Made by a program: the position numbers and the translations under genes. The notes beneath the pieces are model-generated. The model searched no databases. It had not been told where the DNA came from and saw only the letters and a list, made by a program, of their open reading frames with translations. A DNA stretch of 64,000 nt, taken from the NCBI GenBank assembly GCA_025201705.1, contig MU616594.1:1-64000 (forward strand), read 5' to 3'. This DNA is from Dissophora ornata (Eukaryota; Mortierellomycota; Mortierellomycetes; Mortierellales; Mortierellaceae). Below are positions 36,201-47,500 of the stretch, piece by piece (positions within the stretch are counted from its first letter, which is position 1; each line of letters starts with the position of its first letter).

Positions 36201-36995
36201 CCTATTGCTGTTCTCGGCCAAAAGAGGCGAGCGGACTTGAATGAGTCCTCTGTAAATTCTGGGTCCGCCGCCAGCAGGAAGAAGCAAGTTACCCCTGCAA
36301 CGAGACCTCCAGTATCCCGCGAAAGATCCGCGTCATCCTCGTCAAGCGCGACTGATGCAGCATCTGAGGTTCCTTTAGGCCCACGAGCAAGAGCCAAGGC
36401 TGCAGCGGACGCGGCGATGGCGGCCGCCAAGTACGGGCGTAAACCTCCAACCCCTGTTGCCCCGGCTGCCCGCCCACCTCTCTCGAAACAAGCAAACCCG
36501 ATCACTCGAGTCACAAAGACGTCTGCACCTTTGGCTCGAGCATCAAGTCAGGATGACCGTTTGCGGGGTCCTCGTTCAGGAGGGGCAGTAGCAAAACCCA
36601 AACCTGTAATTAATTCTGCAGCAAAGACTAAGGCTCCAGCTGCTCTTCCAGCCATTGGTGGTGCGAGTGCCCAACGGGCCCTTGCTCGCGAAGTACGGTT
36701 AGCAGTCGCCACTAATGTTACTGCGAATGCCTCGACACCTGCACAACGTAGTGGAGTAGCCAGCCAGGCAGGTGATCATATTGATGTACGAGGCGCCACT
36801 CAGGGATCCTCAAAAAGCTGTCCGGCACTACCATCAGCCACAACAGCAGCGCCATCGCTTTCACCTTCACCGTCAGCACCGCCATCAGTAATACCCTCGC
36901 CATCTCCATCCTCAAAAGCTGTTGAAGAACCTGCATCTCCGGCCAAGTCACCGCCATCCGCTACTAGTCCCATTGTTGACGAAAATTCAGTCTAG
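30288..36995 (+). CDS. Kinesin motor protein, kinesin-12 (KIF15)-like, 14 exons
   Basis: A plus-end-type microtubule motor with a long coiled coil. Proposed exons are 30288-30297, 30357-30486, 30588-30677, 30788-30836, 30943-31063, 31185-31260, 31348-31480, 31577-31876, 31988-32146, 32240-32339, 32431-32712, 32798-32836, 32935-34208 and 34299-36995, giving 1819 aa. The motor is N-terminal (about 4-355): [12 protein letters not shown]-loop GQTGSGKT (99-106), switch I NRESSRSH (220-227), switch II DLAGSE (255-260), and [16 protein letters not shown]. The neck ([17 protein letters not shown]) is most like kinesin-12. Residues about 360-1510 are nearly all coiled coil. The last about 285 residues are Pro/Ala/Ser/Lys-rich and basic, with no known domain; they may bind microtubules. 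The first exon (10 nt) is inferred from frame and the TATA position and is the weakest part. Expected roles are spindle bipolarity or phragmoplast-like functions. Confidence 0.9.
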
Positions 36996-37289
36996 CAAGC
37001 CTACCACTTGTCTTTAATATGATTCCACTCTGTATCTCATGACCGCAGCACTGCTATAATTACGCCCTTTTCCCACTGTTTTGCTCTTGTTCGTTTCTGT
37101 ACCAACATCTCCAATAACCTGTTACCAACTGAACTCCTTTGACATAAAATAAAATAAGACAAAAGCAAGCACCACCCTCCAATATCCTAGTCATCAATGT
37201 TGCATATAGAGCGTGCTTTATCAATCTTGACACAGTTCTTTAACTACGTGACTTCATGCATCTTGGATCGTCTTTCTTTTTGTATTTCT

Positions 37290-38656
37290 TTACTCGGTAT
37301 CCATGGCTTCTCCTTGAGGCAATTCCTCTGCTGCAGCGCCGGTCTCTGTTGTTGCGGCACCAGTCTCTAGTTGATCGAGGTACCTCTTGAGATCATCACC
37401 CTCAATGGTCTTCCAGTCCTTGTCCTTGCCAACAACGCCGATCGAGCAGTTATTGACGTCCAGTTCCTTGTCCTGCTGGAGTGTTTCGCGCAAAGCGTGG
37501 AGGCCGTGCATGATCAAAGTGTCCTCATCAGCTATAAGTGAATATTAGAAAAGGAATTGTTAGATGTGCTCTTTGAAAATACGAACACTGTGCTCCTGAT
37601 CCCGCCTCACAAGCCATGCATACCTTCCGCAAAGTCCTTTACGAACTTCTCGAGATATGTCTTTGCACTCTGGCTCTTGGCGCCAATGCTGATAGCGTAG
37701 TATTCCAAGCAGTTGGCGTTAGGCAGGCACTCATACAGATGAGGTCCAGTGTCCTCATCATAGCTTCCGACCAGCAATCCAACACCGTAAGGACGACGTC
37801 CATAGTTTTGCGTGTTGATCTGCGCCTCTACACGATTCACAATGTAAACCAGTGTTAATGAATAGGTTCGATCTCGTCGTTTGAAACAGTTACATTCTCT
37901 CTTTCAGTAAATGTGGACGTACTATCTCCGATCAGGGAAACAAGCCTACTACCGGGCATAGGTCGATCGTACATCATCTTGGACTTCATGCACTCAGTCC
38001 TCATGAAATTGCTAACCATTTTGGAAGTTGCAGGCGGATATTTCGTGGTTAGCTCAGGGTGACGTCGCACCTTGTAAATTGGACTGAACACACCGAAAAA
38101 CGCGTGTTATCCTCCAATCGATCGCCTGCCGCTTTTCTTTTCCCATACCTCAAGACACGGGCGTCCGAGACGAGACCAGCGATGGCGATACCGACATGAT
38201 TATCAATCCTGAACAACTTTTGCTGATGCGACGCCAATTCTCCAGAGGAACGCTAAACATGTAGGCGTGACCGGACTTTTAAGTTGATGTCTTTTCTATG
38301 TCGCACGCGTCCGTGTCCATACTCAATTGACGCAATAAGTTCAATTTTCTTGTCCTTGCTTACCTTCAAGGCCAAGAGGACGACATGAGTACTGGATCGC
38401 AATCCAACCGAGGCCGACCCCTGTTTAACAGCCTCGAGCGCGTATTCGATTTGATGCAGACGACCCTGCGGAGACCAGGTCGAGATATCGTTGTCGTATT
38501 GGTTTCGGAACTAAAAATAAGGAATGTAATAATGAGGAAGAGTGTCCATTACCCCTGGGAAAAGATGCGACGCGTCGTGTTCATTCGTGCCCGGTGTGGA
38601 TGTAACACTGCCGAAGAACTTGAGGGTATTAAATGAAAAAAGCATGTCGTTACCAT
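37290..38656 (-). CDS. PSMA1: 20S proteasome subunit alpha6 (PSMA1/Pre5)
   Basis: Non-catalytic subunit of the outer ring of the 20S proteasome. Exons are 38654-38656 (ATG only), 38364-38510, 38149-38252, 37923-38011, 37624-37827 and 37290-37531, giving 262 aa, the usual length. The first coding exon is just the start codon followed by donor GTAACG. The next opens [18 protein letters not shown], the alpha-subunit signature, with [16 protein letters not shown]. Other family blocks are [51 protein letters not shown] and [14 protein letters not shown]. The tail is acidic and ends EAMDTE. It converges on the kinesin 3' end (294 bp apart) and diverges from the gene at 38971, sharing a promoter region of about 314 bp. 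Confidence 0.95.
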
Positions 38657-38970
38657 GGCTCTACTCTTTGATGGGATGTGATAATGAAAGTCGTAGTTGA
38701 AGAGAAAAGGCGGTGGAGAAATACAAAACTTTGGGAACAGGACAAACAGTGTGTGTTAACGCACTCTACTTCGCTCCTGACAGACATACGAAAGACTGGA
38801 CGCGCGTAGCGGAGGGGTAAAAGTCACGAAGATTATGCGATCATGTCTGGGATCAGAGACGTCATCGAATCGCGCGAAAACGCGCTCGCTACTAATTGAC
38901 AGAATTGGTGGCGTTTTATTTTATAACCTCCCCTTTCGCCTTTCCGGCTCTGTGTTTCTTCACGTTCTTC
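38657..38970. promoter_or_regulatory. Shared divergent promoter region, proteasome alpha6 / coiled-coil protein
   Basis: A 314-bp spacer between two outward-facing start codons. It contains GCGCG-rich stretches near 38800-38885 and no clear TATA box for the proteasome gene. The exact elements are not identified. Confidence 0.4.
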
Positions 38971-40302
38971 ATGAGTGACAATTCACAAAGACCATCACAG
39001 CCGCCTGCGTCTGGGGTAAATCCCCCGAGGAACTCGCAAAGCCAGGCAACCTTGGACTCATCCGCGTCCTCATTCATGTCTAAATTCTACACTCCCATGA
39101 ACCCTAATTACACTTCACAACAACAACATCAACAATCTGCTTCCTCTTCGCCACCACCGCTGCTACACAATCAAACCGTTCCACGACCTCCTCCAATCCA
39201 AGCAACAGGAGATGTATATGTGTCTACATCGGCATCCGGCCCATCTATCGGTGCAAATGCCGCCCTGCTTCTCGCCAATCTGACGACCATCCCAGGTTTC
39301 CTCTCAGAGACGGCAATCCAAGAGGCGCGACGCGAGTACTCTCAAAGACAATCAGTAGCACCATTCACAGCTCCAATACCAATACCAGATACACCAGCAA
39401 CTGCCTCGGCGCCTCATGTTTACCAGCCTCCACATTTGTTTACACATCCACCGTCAACATCAGCGATCAGCGCATCCACTGATCCTGGTGCTTCGATAGG
39501 AGCTTTATTGAAGGAACTACAGCAATCTAGACCTTCGTCATCACCGCTAGCACCCCGCTCGCACCTACCAACTGCTCCAGAAACGCCAATTGCGCCTCAG
39601 GAATCATTGCCTCCCTCGACACCACATGTACCGCAACCATCGTCTCAGCCTCGTGTATTAGAAGACTATAGCAATGGGAAAATCACCCCGCAGCTACTCA
39701 AGAGGCTCGCAACAATAGCGGAGATGGACGCGCAAGGAGGCGGTACATTACTTACGGAGATCAGTAGTCTCCGTGAAAAACAAGTAACGATAGGTTTTAT
39801 GTTTGTTATGGTATAATCTTGCGGGTGATCTTTCAAAATGTGGTTGTTTATAAGTGTGATTCCTGAAAATGCATAGATAAGTACTGAGAGGAGGCTTTAT
39901 GAAGATCGGCAGGCTTTGCTAGCCGCACAGAAAAAAGATCTTGTCAAACTTCAGGCGAGGTATGAGTTTGGTTACAGATGACGCGGCACACGTTATTTTT
40001 TCTTGTGCAACTTTGAATATTGAACTGATATTGGTGCTGCTTGCCATGACAAAAAAAAAAAAAAAAGCGAAATCATGGGTATGAATGTAACGAGCGAGAT
40101 ACGGAAGACGAAAGCGAATCACAGTCAGCAGCTAAAGCAGTTTGACAAGAATGTGATTTATGAGATGGACAAGATGATCGCGCTTGTGCAAGAGTCGCTG
40201 GCTAAGGTTGGAGTGCCGATGATGAACACCACGCAGGATCCAGCTATGATAGAGTCGCAGATCAAAGTGCTCCGGCTATTAGATGATATGCTTCAGACTT
40301 GA
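38971..40302 (+). CDS. Conserved-looking protein with disordered N-terminus and coiled-coil C-terminus
   Basis: I do not recognise the family. Exons are 38971-39783, 39877-39959 and 40068-40302, giving 376 aa. Residues 1-235 are Ser/Pro/Gln-rich and low in structure, with a short helix (ANAALLLANLTTIPGFL). From about residue 240 (QLLKRLATIAEMDAQGGG) onward it is helical. Exons 2-3 form a coiled coil (RLYEDRQALLAAQKKDLVKLQA) followed by SEIRKTKANHSQQLKQFDKN and a C-terminal helix that ends EIRK...LRLLDDML. Even frame and good splice sites argue it is a real gene. An ATG at 38896 in the same frame would add a hydrophobic stretch, but 38971 is preferred because the disordered region starts there. 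It shares a divergent promoter with the proteasome gene. Confidence 0.75.
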
Positions 40303-40781
40303 TTGACATCGTTCTAGTATAAAATAAACCTTGGTGCAATCATTTGCTTGAAGTATCAATGCTAAAAACCGTGAATGAGGGCCGCTGTGTATGTGGCTGA
40401 AAGTCATTGCACATAGTTTTTGCCTGGAAATGACCCTCAGAAGCACTTGGTAGTAGTGGTCATTACTGAAAACCAATCCGTTAATCGCTGGCCCAAACAC
40501 TATATTTCCCTGGTTCACTGAAGGATATCAAGGCCGTCAATGTGATTGATCACTTTGCACTCAAGCCTAGTGGCCCTCAACTCATTGAGATCATCAGGAA
40601 GTCGTCTGTGCTGTGGAAACTCAAAGAGACGGTCGATAGCCATCCAAAATTCGTGCAAGCGAAGAGTTTTAGAAGTTGGCCGATGGGACAAAGGCGTTCT
40701 ACGCGGACCCGCTCGTGGCGATCCGACAATAAAGCTGCCCACAAGTTTATTTGCATATTATTGGTTCTCAAGTGAGAATGA
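40303..40781. other. Spacer between convergent genes
   Basis: No gene is supported between the convergent coiled-coil gene and the Nudix hydrolase. Confidence 0.45.
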
Positions 40782-41934
40782 CTACACGGGGAGTGACCAC
40801 TCGATCTTCCCTTCAGCCTTGAGTGCGTGGAAGAGTGCCAGCGCACTGAGCAATTTTGCGTCTGGTGCGACCTTGTAGGCATCCTTCAGCTCGACCAAGG
40901 ACAATGTGATACTCTCGCCAATATCCCGCAGTCCTCCAAGCCGGCCCTCCAGTGCCTGTAACTCATTCCACTCCATATCTATTAAAATGAAAGAGCAAAA
41001 AAGCGATATAAATGATCATCAGGAACATTTCTGCTGATTCACTACCCAATGTTATGACCATACCTTGACAGCTCACAAAGAGTCTCAGGAACTCGTCACA
41101 TCCTCCTGCGGACGGGTACACTCCCTCCCAGTCAGACCCATAAGCGAGTTGCGTCATATCGATCAGCTTGTCGTGCTCCAATGTAATGCCGCACTCTTCC
41201 TTGAGCTCATCTGCGCACTTGCCCTTTATCCAGCCAATCATCAAAAGCACAGACATCTCAAATGTCAGCGAAGTTATTATTTATCTCGCAAATAGACTGC
41301 AAGTGCATCAAAGTTACTCCAAGCGTACCGCAAAATCGCCACTGCCATCCAGCATTCCGGCAGGGATCTCTGGAAACTCAAAGGATGGGATGGCAAGCCG
41401 GGGTTGCTTTGTAAGTACCACATGCTCTGAGACCGTACCTGAGGGGCTTTTGGATCTGATAATGAGAAGTACTGCTACGGCTCCACCGCGCTTTCCAGAG
41501 AGAAGATGTAAAGTTATTTGAGTACCACTGCCTGTCCCTTTTGTACACAGTACATTGGCCATCTGCGTGGTCTATCGAGGCTTTATCTTTACCATGAAGA
41601 CAAGTCCGGGGGGTTTCTTGCCTGACTCTGTAAGGTCTGCATCGACAGAGAGGTTGACGAAGCCAATTCGCAGTCCAAAATAGTCCACGTTCTTCACCTC
41701 AACTTTGTTCACTCTCACAGGTATTGTGGGTTTGTCCTCACTCGGTGGCGAAGAAGAGGCTCCTGCGTGAACACCATTGGAAGCTGAGTGTAGGGTGGCC
41801 TCTTCCTTGGCAAGGTTCTTAGCCCAATTCTGCAGGGGCTTGAACTCTGATACTAACTGGAGATTGATCTTGTCGGAGGCTGCCACCAATGGAATGGAGC
41901 GAGAGCCAACCTTGAGTGCGAATTTTCCTGCCAT
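40782..41934 (-). CDS. Nudix hydrolase, ADP-sugar/NUDT14-like
   Basis: Likely hydrolyses a nucleoside-diphosphate sugar such as ADP-ribose or ADP-glucose. Exons are 41593-41934, 41329-41562, 41064-41223 and 40782-40978, giving 310 aa. The N-terminal half has an all-beta extension typical of this subgroup (VKNVDYFGLRIGFVNLSVD). Then come RGGAVAVLLII and TKQPRLAIPSFEFPEIPAGMLDGSGDF, with the Nudix helix completed across an intron as GKCADELKEECGI. The second half of the Nudix box (E-L-K-E-E-C-G-I) keeps the metal-binding Glu pair; the first Glu is replaced by Gly, as in related members. A C-terminal WNELQALEGRL region follows. It is divergent from the Dbp5-like helicase gene. Confidence 0.85.
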
Positions 41935-42311
41935 CAGAGAGGGGGGAATGAGAAGAGGTCGAATGGAATCAAAACAAATGCGTGAACAACCGAAGCTGAC
42001 GCACCAGCTGCGAAGGCGAGAGGAGCAAAACGCGCCAAGGTGATGCAGTAAGCGGTCACAAAATACGTATCCTGGACTACATTTCGACGCGTTTTGACTA
42101 TTGGCGGTTGGGTCTTTTGCGGCATGCTCGATGTGGGCAGGGCTCCACTGGCGGACTACACGGAGATGGCTCGGTTTCCGGTTAACAAGAAGGTTGTCCT
42201 TGGGGCATTTCTGCACCCATAATAGGTCAACAGAATATGCAAAGATTATAGCCTCATATTTGCTGACAGGTACCGCTTTGGCTTGCAACGTTTGGGGACG
42301 TGCTGTATTCC

Positions 42312-42495
42312 TTCTACTCCTTGTTTTCGTCCTTCTCTTCTCCTCATCTTTTCTCTTCATCATCTTTTCTCCTTATCTTTTCCCTTCATCTTTTGTCTTC
42401 TCTTCTCGTCCTCTCTCTGCTGTTTGCATCTCTTCTTTTCTCTTCTCATCTCTTCTCTTCTGTTCTCCTCTCTTCTCCTTGTCTTCGACTTGCTC
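42312..42495 (+). repeat. Polypyrimidine (TCTTC-type) tract upstream of helicase gene
   Basis: About 185 bp of almost pure C/T with repeated TCTTC, TCTCC and TTTTC units on the plus strand. It lies in the 710-bp spacer between the divergent Nudix and helicase genes. Open frames here are low-complexity artefacts. Such tracts can act as promoter elements in fungi, but no function is shown. Confidence 0.75.
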
Positions 42496-42643
42496 TATAA
42501 TCCCCTTTATTCCAGAGCATTCATCTCCATAAGTGCTCTGCAGCAGTAGCTCGTGGAATTTCTCGCCCCATAAAAAGCGTACATCTATATAGACGTCGAC
42601 CTTCCGAGAACCTGTGGTTTTATCCCCCAAAAATTTCGAGGCA

Positions 42644-44445
42644 ATGTCGGTGGAAGCTGAGGAGTGTAAGTAATAGGCTTGCACCCGTGCGCACAAACTG
42701 CAGAAAAACGAAAGCTTAAAAATTGAATGCGATCACCTGCTGCGGATGTTTGGCAGATCAAGGCGCTCTGCATGCGATGCATGACGTCAATATCCGGCAG
42801 CAAAATCCTGATTCTATTCTTCACTCAGCCAGTACCTTCGAGGACTTAAATTTGTATGTTTTAATATCGTCTTCACAGAAAAGCTTATGGGTTTTTTCGT
42901 GGAGCTTTATTTTAAAAAAAAAATCGATTCGTGATAATCTGTATTTACAGGAGTGAGGAGCTGAAGAAAGGTGTATACATGTGTGGATATGCGAGGCCTT
43001 CCAAGATCCAAGCACATGCATTGCCCCTGCTATTGCGAGATCCGCCAGAGCACTTGATTGCTCAGGCCCAAACGGGAACTGGTAAGACAGCTGCATTTTC
43101 CTTGGCTATCTTGAGTCGCCTAGACTTCAGCGATCCTTCCAGTCAGGTAATATGCGCCTCTGCTTAACTACGAGCCGCATCACTGCTGCACCAGACTCAA
43201 ACTGAATTCTCACTTCCACGACTTTCTCCGATGATTTGAAAAGGCGATTGTTTTGGCCCCATCAAGAGAACTTGCTCGTCAAATCTACGAAGTCATGAAG
43301 AAGCTCGCCAAGTATACCTCGGCCACTATCACTCAAGTTGTTCCTCAATGTTTGCGCCCCAATGAGCAAATACAGGGTCAAGTCCTTATTGGGACCCCGG
43401 GGAAAGTGAGCGACATGTTAAAGAGGACAATTTGCTCTGGAGACCGTAGAACCTACATCGACAAGTCAAGGGTCAAGATGCTGGTGTTGGACGAGGCTGA
43501 TTACCTGCTTGATTGTCAGGGGCTTGGCGATCAGAGTCTGAAACTCAAATTGTATGGAGTTCCTAACCCCATTGTGTACAGCTCTTGAAGGTGCCTTACA
43601 TGACGTGGAGATTAATATTCAATATGTGCTTCCCATTTAGACTTTTGCCAAGAAACATCCAGCTCGTATTCTTCTCGGCCACTTGGGATGATGCCGTCCT
43701 CAGATTCGCAGAAAGTTTCATTGGCGGGCCAGCGAACAAGATTCGCTTAGAGACCTACCAGCTAACGTTGGAGTATGTCAAGCAGTTTTTTATCGACTGT
43801 GACAGCGAGGAGGACCGCTTTCGAGTTCTGGTTGGACTTTATGGCATTATGACCATTTCTCAGAGCATTATCTTTGTCCAGGCAAGTTCACACCATTTTC
43901 TATTACTGCGTTGGGGCCTTTGGCACAACTCATGGATCTCTATACTTATTGCTACCTTGTATCTGCAGAGACGCGATGTCGCTGAAAGGGTTTCAAAACG
44001 CATGGTCGATCACGGTCACCAAGTTTCATTCTTGCACGGTCATTTGACTCCAAACGAGCGAGACGAGGTGATGGGCGCGTTTCGTAGCGGCCGTACAAAG
44101 GTTTTAGTCACGACTAATGTCCTTGCAAGAGGCATTGATGTTGAGAGAGTCAATATGATCATTAACTACGATCTTCCGATGAACAAGGAGAACAAGGCTG
44201 ATCCTACGACTTATCTTCATCGCATTGGTCGCACTGGCAGATTTGGGCGTCTAGGCGTGTCTGTGAACTTTGTTCACGATCATTCGAGCCAGGAAGCATT
44301 GGAAGAATTTCAAAGCCATTTCCGCCATCAAATCTTGAAGGTCCCGATTGATCTTGATGTAGCCGATGGCACAGTGATCGAAGATCAGGATGGTGCACGC
44401 CTCGAGAGAATGGAACTCTTCTTCAAGAAGGCAATGAAGGAATAA
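42644..44445 (+). CDS. DEAD-box RNA helicase, Dbp5/DDX19-like
   Basis: An ATP-dependent RNA helicase; Dbp5 homologues remodel mRNPs at the nuclear pore during mRNA export. Exons are 42644-42665, 42757-42853, 42951-43146, 43244-43551, 43641-43881 and 43969-44445, giving 446 aa, close to Dbp5 length. The start MSVEAEE is on a 22-nt exon with donor GTAAGT; the frame closes exactly. Q-motif region: ARPSKIQ; Walker A AQTGTGKT (72-79); DEAD box VLDEAD (DEAD at 181-184); SAT in FFSATW; motif V/VI ARGIDVERV and HRIGRTGRFGR. GVSVNFVHDHSS is the form typical of Dbp5. The intron after 43881 has a GC donor (CAG|GCAAGT). The gene converges on the ABC transporter (133 bp apart). Dbp5 identity is by motif flavour, not alignment. 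Confidence 0.9.
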
Positions 44446-44578
44446 GAGACAAGCATACGCGCCTCTCGCCTTGTCTCCGCCAGAACTTCTTTATTAAGCT
44501 CAACTGTTTGCTACATTAAAATGGTGTTTTTGCGCATGCGCGTATAAAAAGTAAAGAATATTTATGCAATGGATGTTA

Positions 44579-47500
44579 TTATTCGTCAGTGTCCTTGATC
44601 TCTCCTGCTTGGCGAGCGAGACTGAAGAAGAGCGAGTCAGGACGACGCAAAAGGGTCGCTGGTGACTCAAACTCTGCGACCCGACCCTTCTCTAGAACCA
44701 GGATCTTGTCAGAGTCCATGACAGTTTTGATGCGGTGAGCAATCGTGAGGATAGTCCTGTCCTTGAACTCTTTGCGGATCGTCTTTTGAATTAGTTCATC
44801 CGTCTCTACGTCTACTGCAGCTGTAGCTTCATCTAGGATAAGAATCTTGGTCTTCCGAAGCAGAGCGCGAGCAAGGCATATCAGTGAACGCTGGCCCACT
44901 GAGAAGTTGTCGCCGTTCTGTGAAACCTTGAAGGACAATCCGCCAGCGAGGGACGATATATGTTCCTTCAAATGAGCGCGCTCCAGAGCCTCCCAAAGCT
45001 CAGCATCCTGCAATTCATCGAACGGATCCAAGTTCTCGCGGACAGTGCCGACAAAGAGCGTGGGATCCTGAGGAATGATAGCCAAATGTTGACGGAGGTA
45101 ATTCAAACCAACCGTAGAAATATCAATACCGTCGATCCAGATCGAGCCACCATCCTCATCAACATCGACCTTTTCCAGATCAGCAACCCCATCTTTCTTG
45201 GTAGGATCCGCGTCCATATCAGCACCGTTGTGGCTTGCCTTGGCCCAATGGCTGTTGGCCGCCTCGATTATACGGAACAAAGCGAGCGTCAATGAAGACT
45301 TGCCTGCACCGGTTCTGCCGACAATTCCAACCTTCTCGGCTGGCTGGACCTCGAACGAAATGTTCCTAATAACAAGGTCAAGTCCTTCACGATAACGAGT
45401 TGAGTAGTTCCTGAACTCGACGCGACCCTCGCCTGGCCAGTTCACGGGTAAAGTCACATCTGTGATGGCAGGTGCCTCGGGGTTTTTGTTGGCGTACTCG
45501 TCCACACGTTCGACCGCAACAAGTTGATTCTGTAGTTACATGCAAAAATGTCGTTTGGTTTAACTCTCTGCTTAGCCATTGGTACGTCTCTCCGCTCAGG
45601 ATTAAATACACGGAAACTTACATTCAGATCGCAGTAAGATCTGACGAGCCAAGTGATATCTTGAGTGACGGATAAGGCATACGATAAAGCAAGACCGGCA
45701 TTAGCGGAGCTCAATGAATTTCTGCTCAAAACAGCAAAGAGAGCAGCAGCTAGTACGATCACGGCACCCAAGCCCTCAAGACGAATCTGAAGCCAACGGT
45801 TAGCAATGACCCAGGAAAAGTAGGCGTTGGCAGCAATGTCAGCCTTGGCAGCATTGTCAGCAATGAATCGATCATTTGCAGCAAGAGCACGGATCGTGGT
45901 TACTCCGGTCAAGGTTTCACTGAAATGCTGGTAGATTGGCGACTTTGACACAGAGTCGATTCGTTTCAAAGAACGACTCGATCTGATGTAAAAGCTCTGG
46001 ACGAGCAGATAGACGACAACTAGAGGAGGGACAATAGCCAAGAAGATGGGGGTTGTGGTACCGATGACGATAATTGTTCCAAAGACCGAGGCACTGCAAA
46101 TGAAGACGTTGATAAAGTTCCAGGGCGTCAGTTCGTCCACGGAAAAGATGTCGCTCGAAAACCGGTTAACGATTCTTCCCAGAGGGGTCGTGTCAAAGAA
46201 GGACATAGGGAGGCGGAGTAACTTTGTCAAGAGGCGCTCATGTAGACGTGTGGATGCGCGCACCGCAGCGATCACCATGGCAACGTATGTAACGGTAATA
46301 TTCATTAGCATATAGGCGACAACCAATGCAGCGTACACGCCCAGGAATTCGCCAATTGTGTGGCTGCCAGTCCCTGCAACAGTCGTCCAATATTTCAACC
46401 ATAGATTCGTTCCAATCTATATGTCAACAAATAAAGCTGTCAGTGTCAAAACTCCTTTTGGTACAGATCGATGTTGTCATTTGCTAAAACTCATTCGTAC
46501 TTGAAGTGCTTGTCCACCCACAAAGAGGATGACAACAAATACAGCCCATCTGTACGAAGCTGCTTTAGCGTAGATTGTGTACACGTCCCACGAGACGCTT
46601 CCGTGAACCATCTTTTCTTCAGCGATCAACTCTGCCTTGTCATCCTTCTTGGGCGTCACCGTTTTGGCGTCCTTATCGTTCCCATCTTCTGTCGAGGCAT
46701 CCGTGGTGTCATCGTCCTGCTCGCCATCATCTCCCTTATCCTTTTTCTCCTTGCATTTCTTGCCCTCATTGACCGAGTAATCTGTGATCAATTGATAGAA
46801 CGAGCCTCTGGCCCCCATTAGAGTATCATACTGTCCAACTTCGTTGATTGATCCATCCTTGATAACCACGATCTGGTCAGCTTGCTCCAAGTGGTGGATA
46901 GCATGAGTAACGAGAACACGGGTCTTGTCCTTGAGCAATCCATTTGGTCCGATCAAGTTCTGCCAAAGGTGCTGATCCACGTGAGCATCAACAGCGCTCA
47001 GAGGATCATCCAATAGGTATACATCAGCATCTTCATAGGCAGCACGGGCTAGCGAGACGCGCTGTTTCTGGCCACCAGAGAGGTTGATGCCGCGCTCTCC
47101 GATCTCAGTCATGTCGCCAGCTGGAAGCATCTCGATATCCGGTAAAAGACCACAAGCCATCAAAATATGGTCATACCGCTTCTGGTCGAATGTGTTTCCG
47201 AAAAGAATGTTGTCCCTGAGGGTCGCATTGATGATCCAAGCCGTCTGGGCCACATATGCTAAACGTCCGTAGACCTTGACACTGCCTTGCCGCTTATACA
47301 TGTCACCGATTACCGCGTTCAACAGAGATGTCTTTCCTTGACCAACTCTTCCGACAATGGCGGTCAAGTTTCCACGGGCGATCGTAAGATTGATATCTGT
47401 TAGCGTTGGTCCATAATCCTTCTCGATAGGGACAGGCGTTTCGGGGATGGGTTTGCCAGCCTTGCGAGCCTCCTTCTCCAGTTGCTTTTGCTTCTTGGCT

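Noticed and set aside
42283..42549. Ser/Leu/Phe-rich frames in the pyrimidine tract
   Set aside because: They arise from TCTTC-type repeats and exist in several frames at once.
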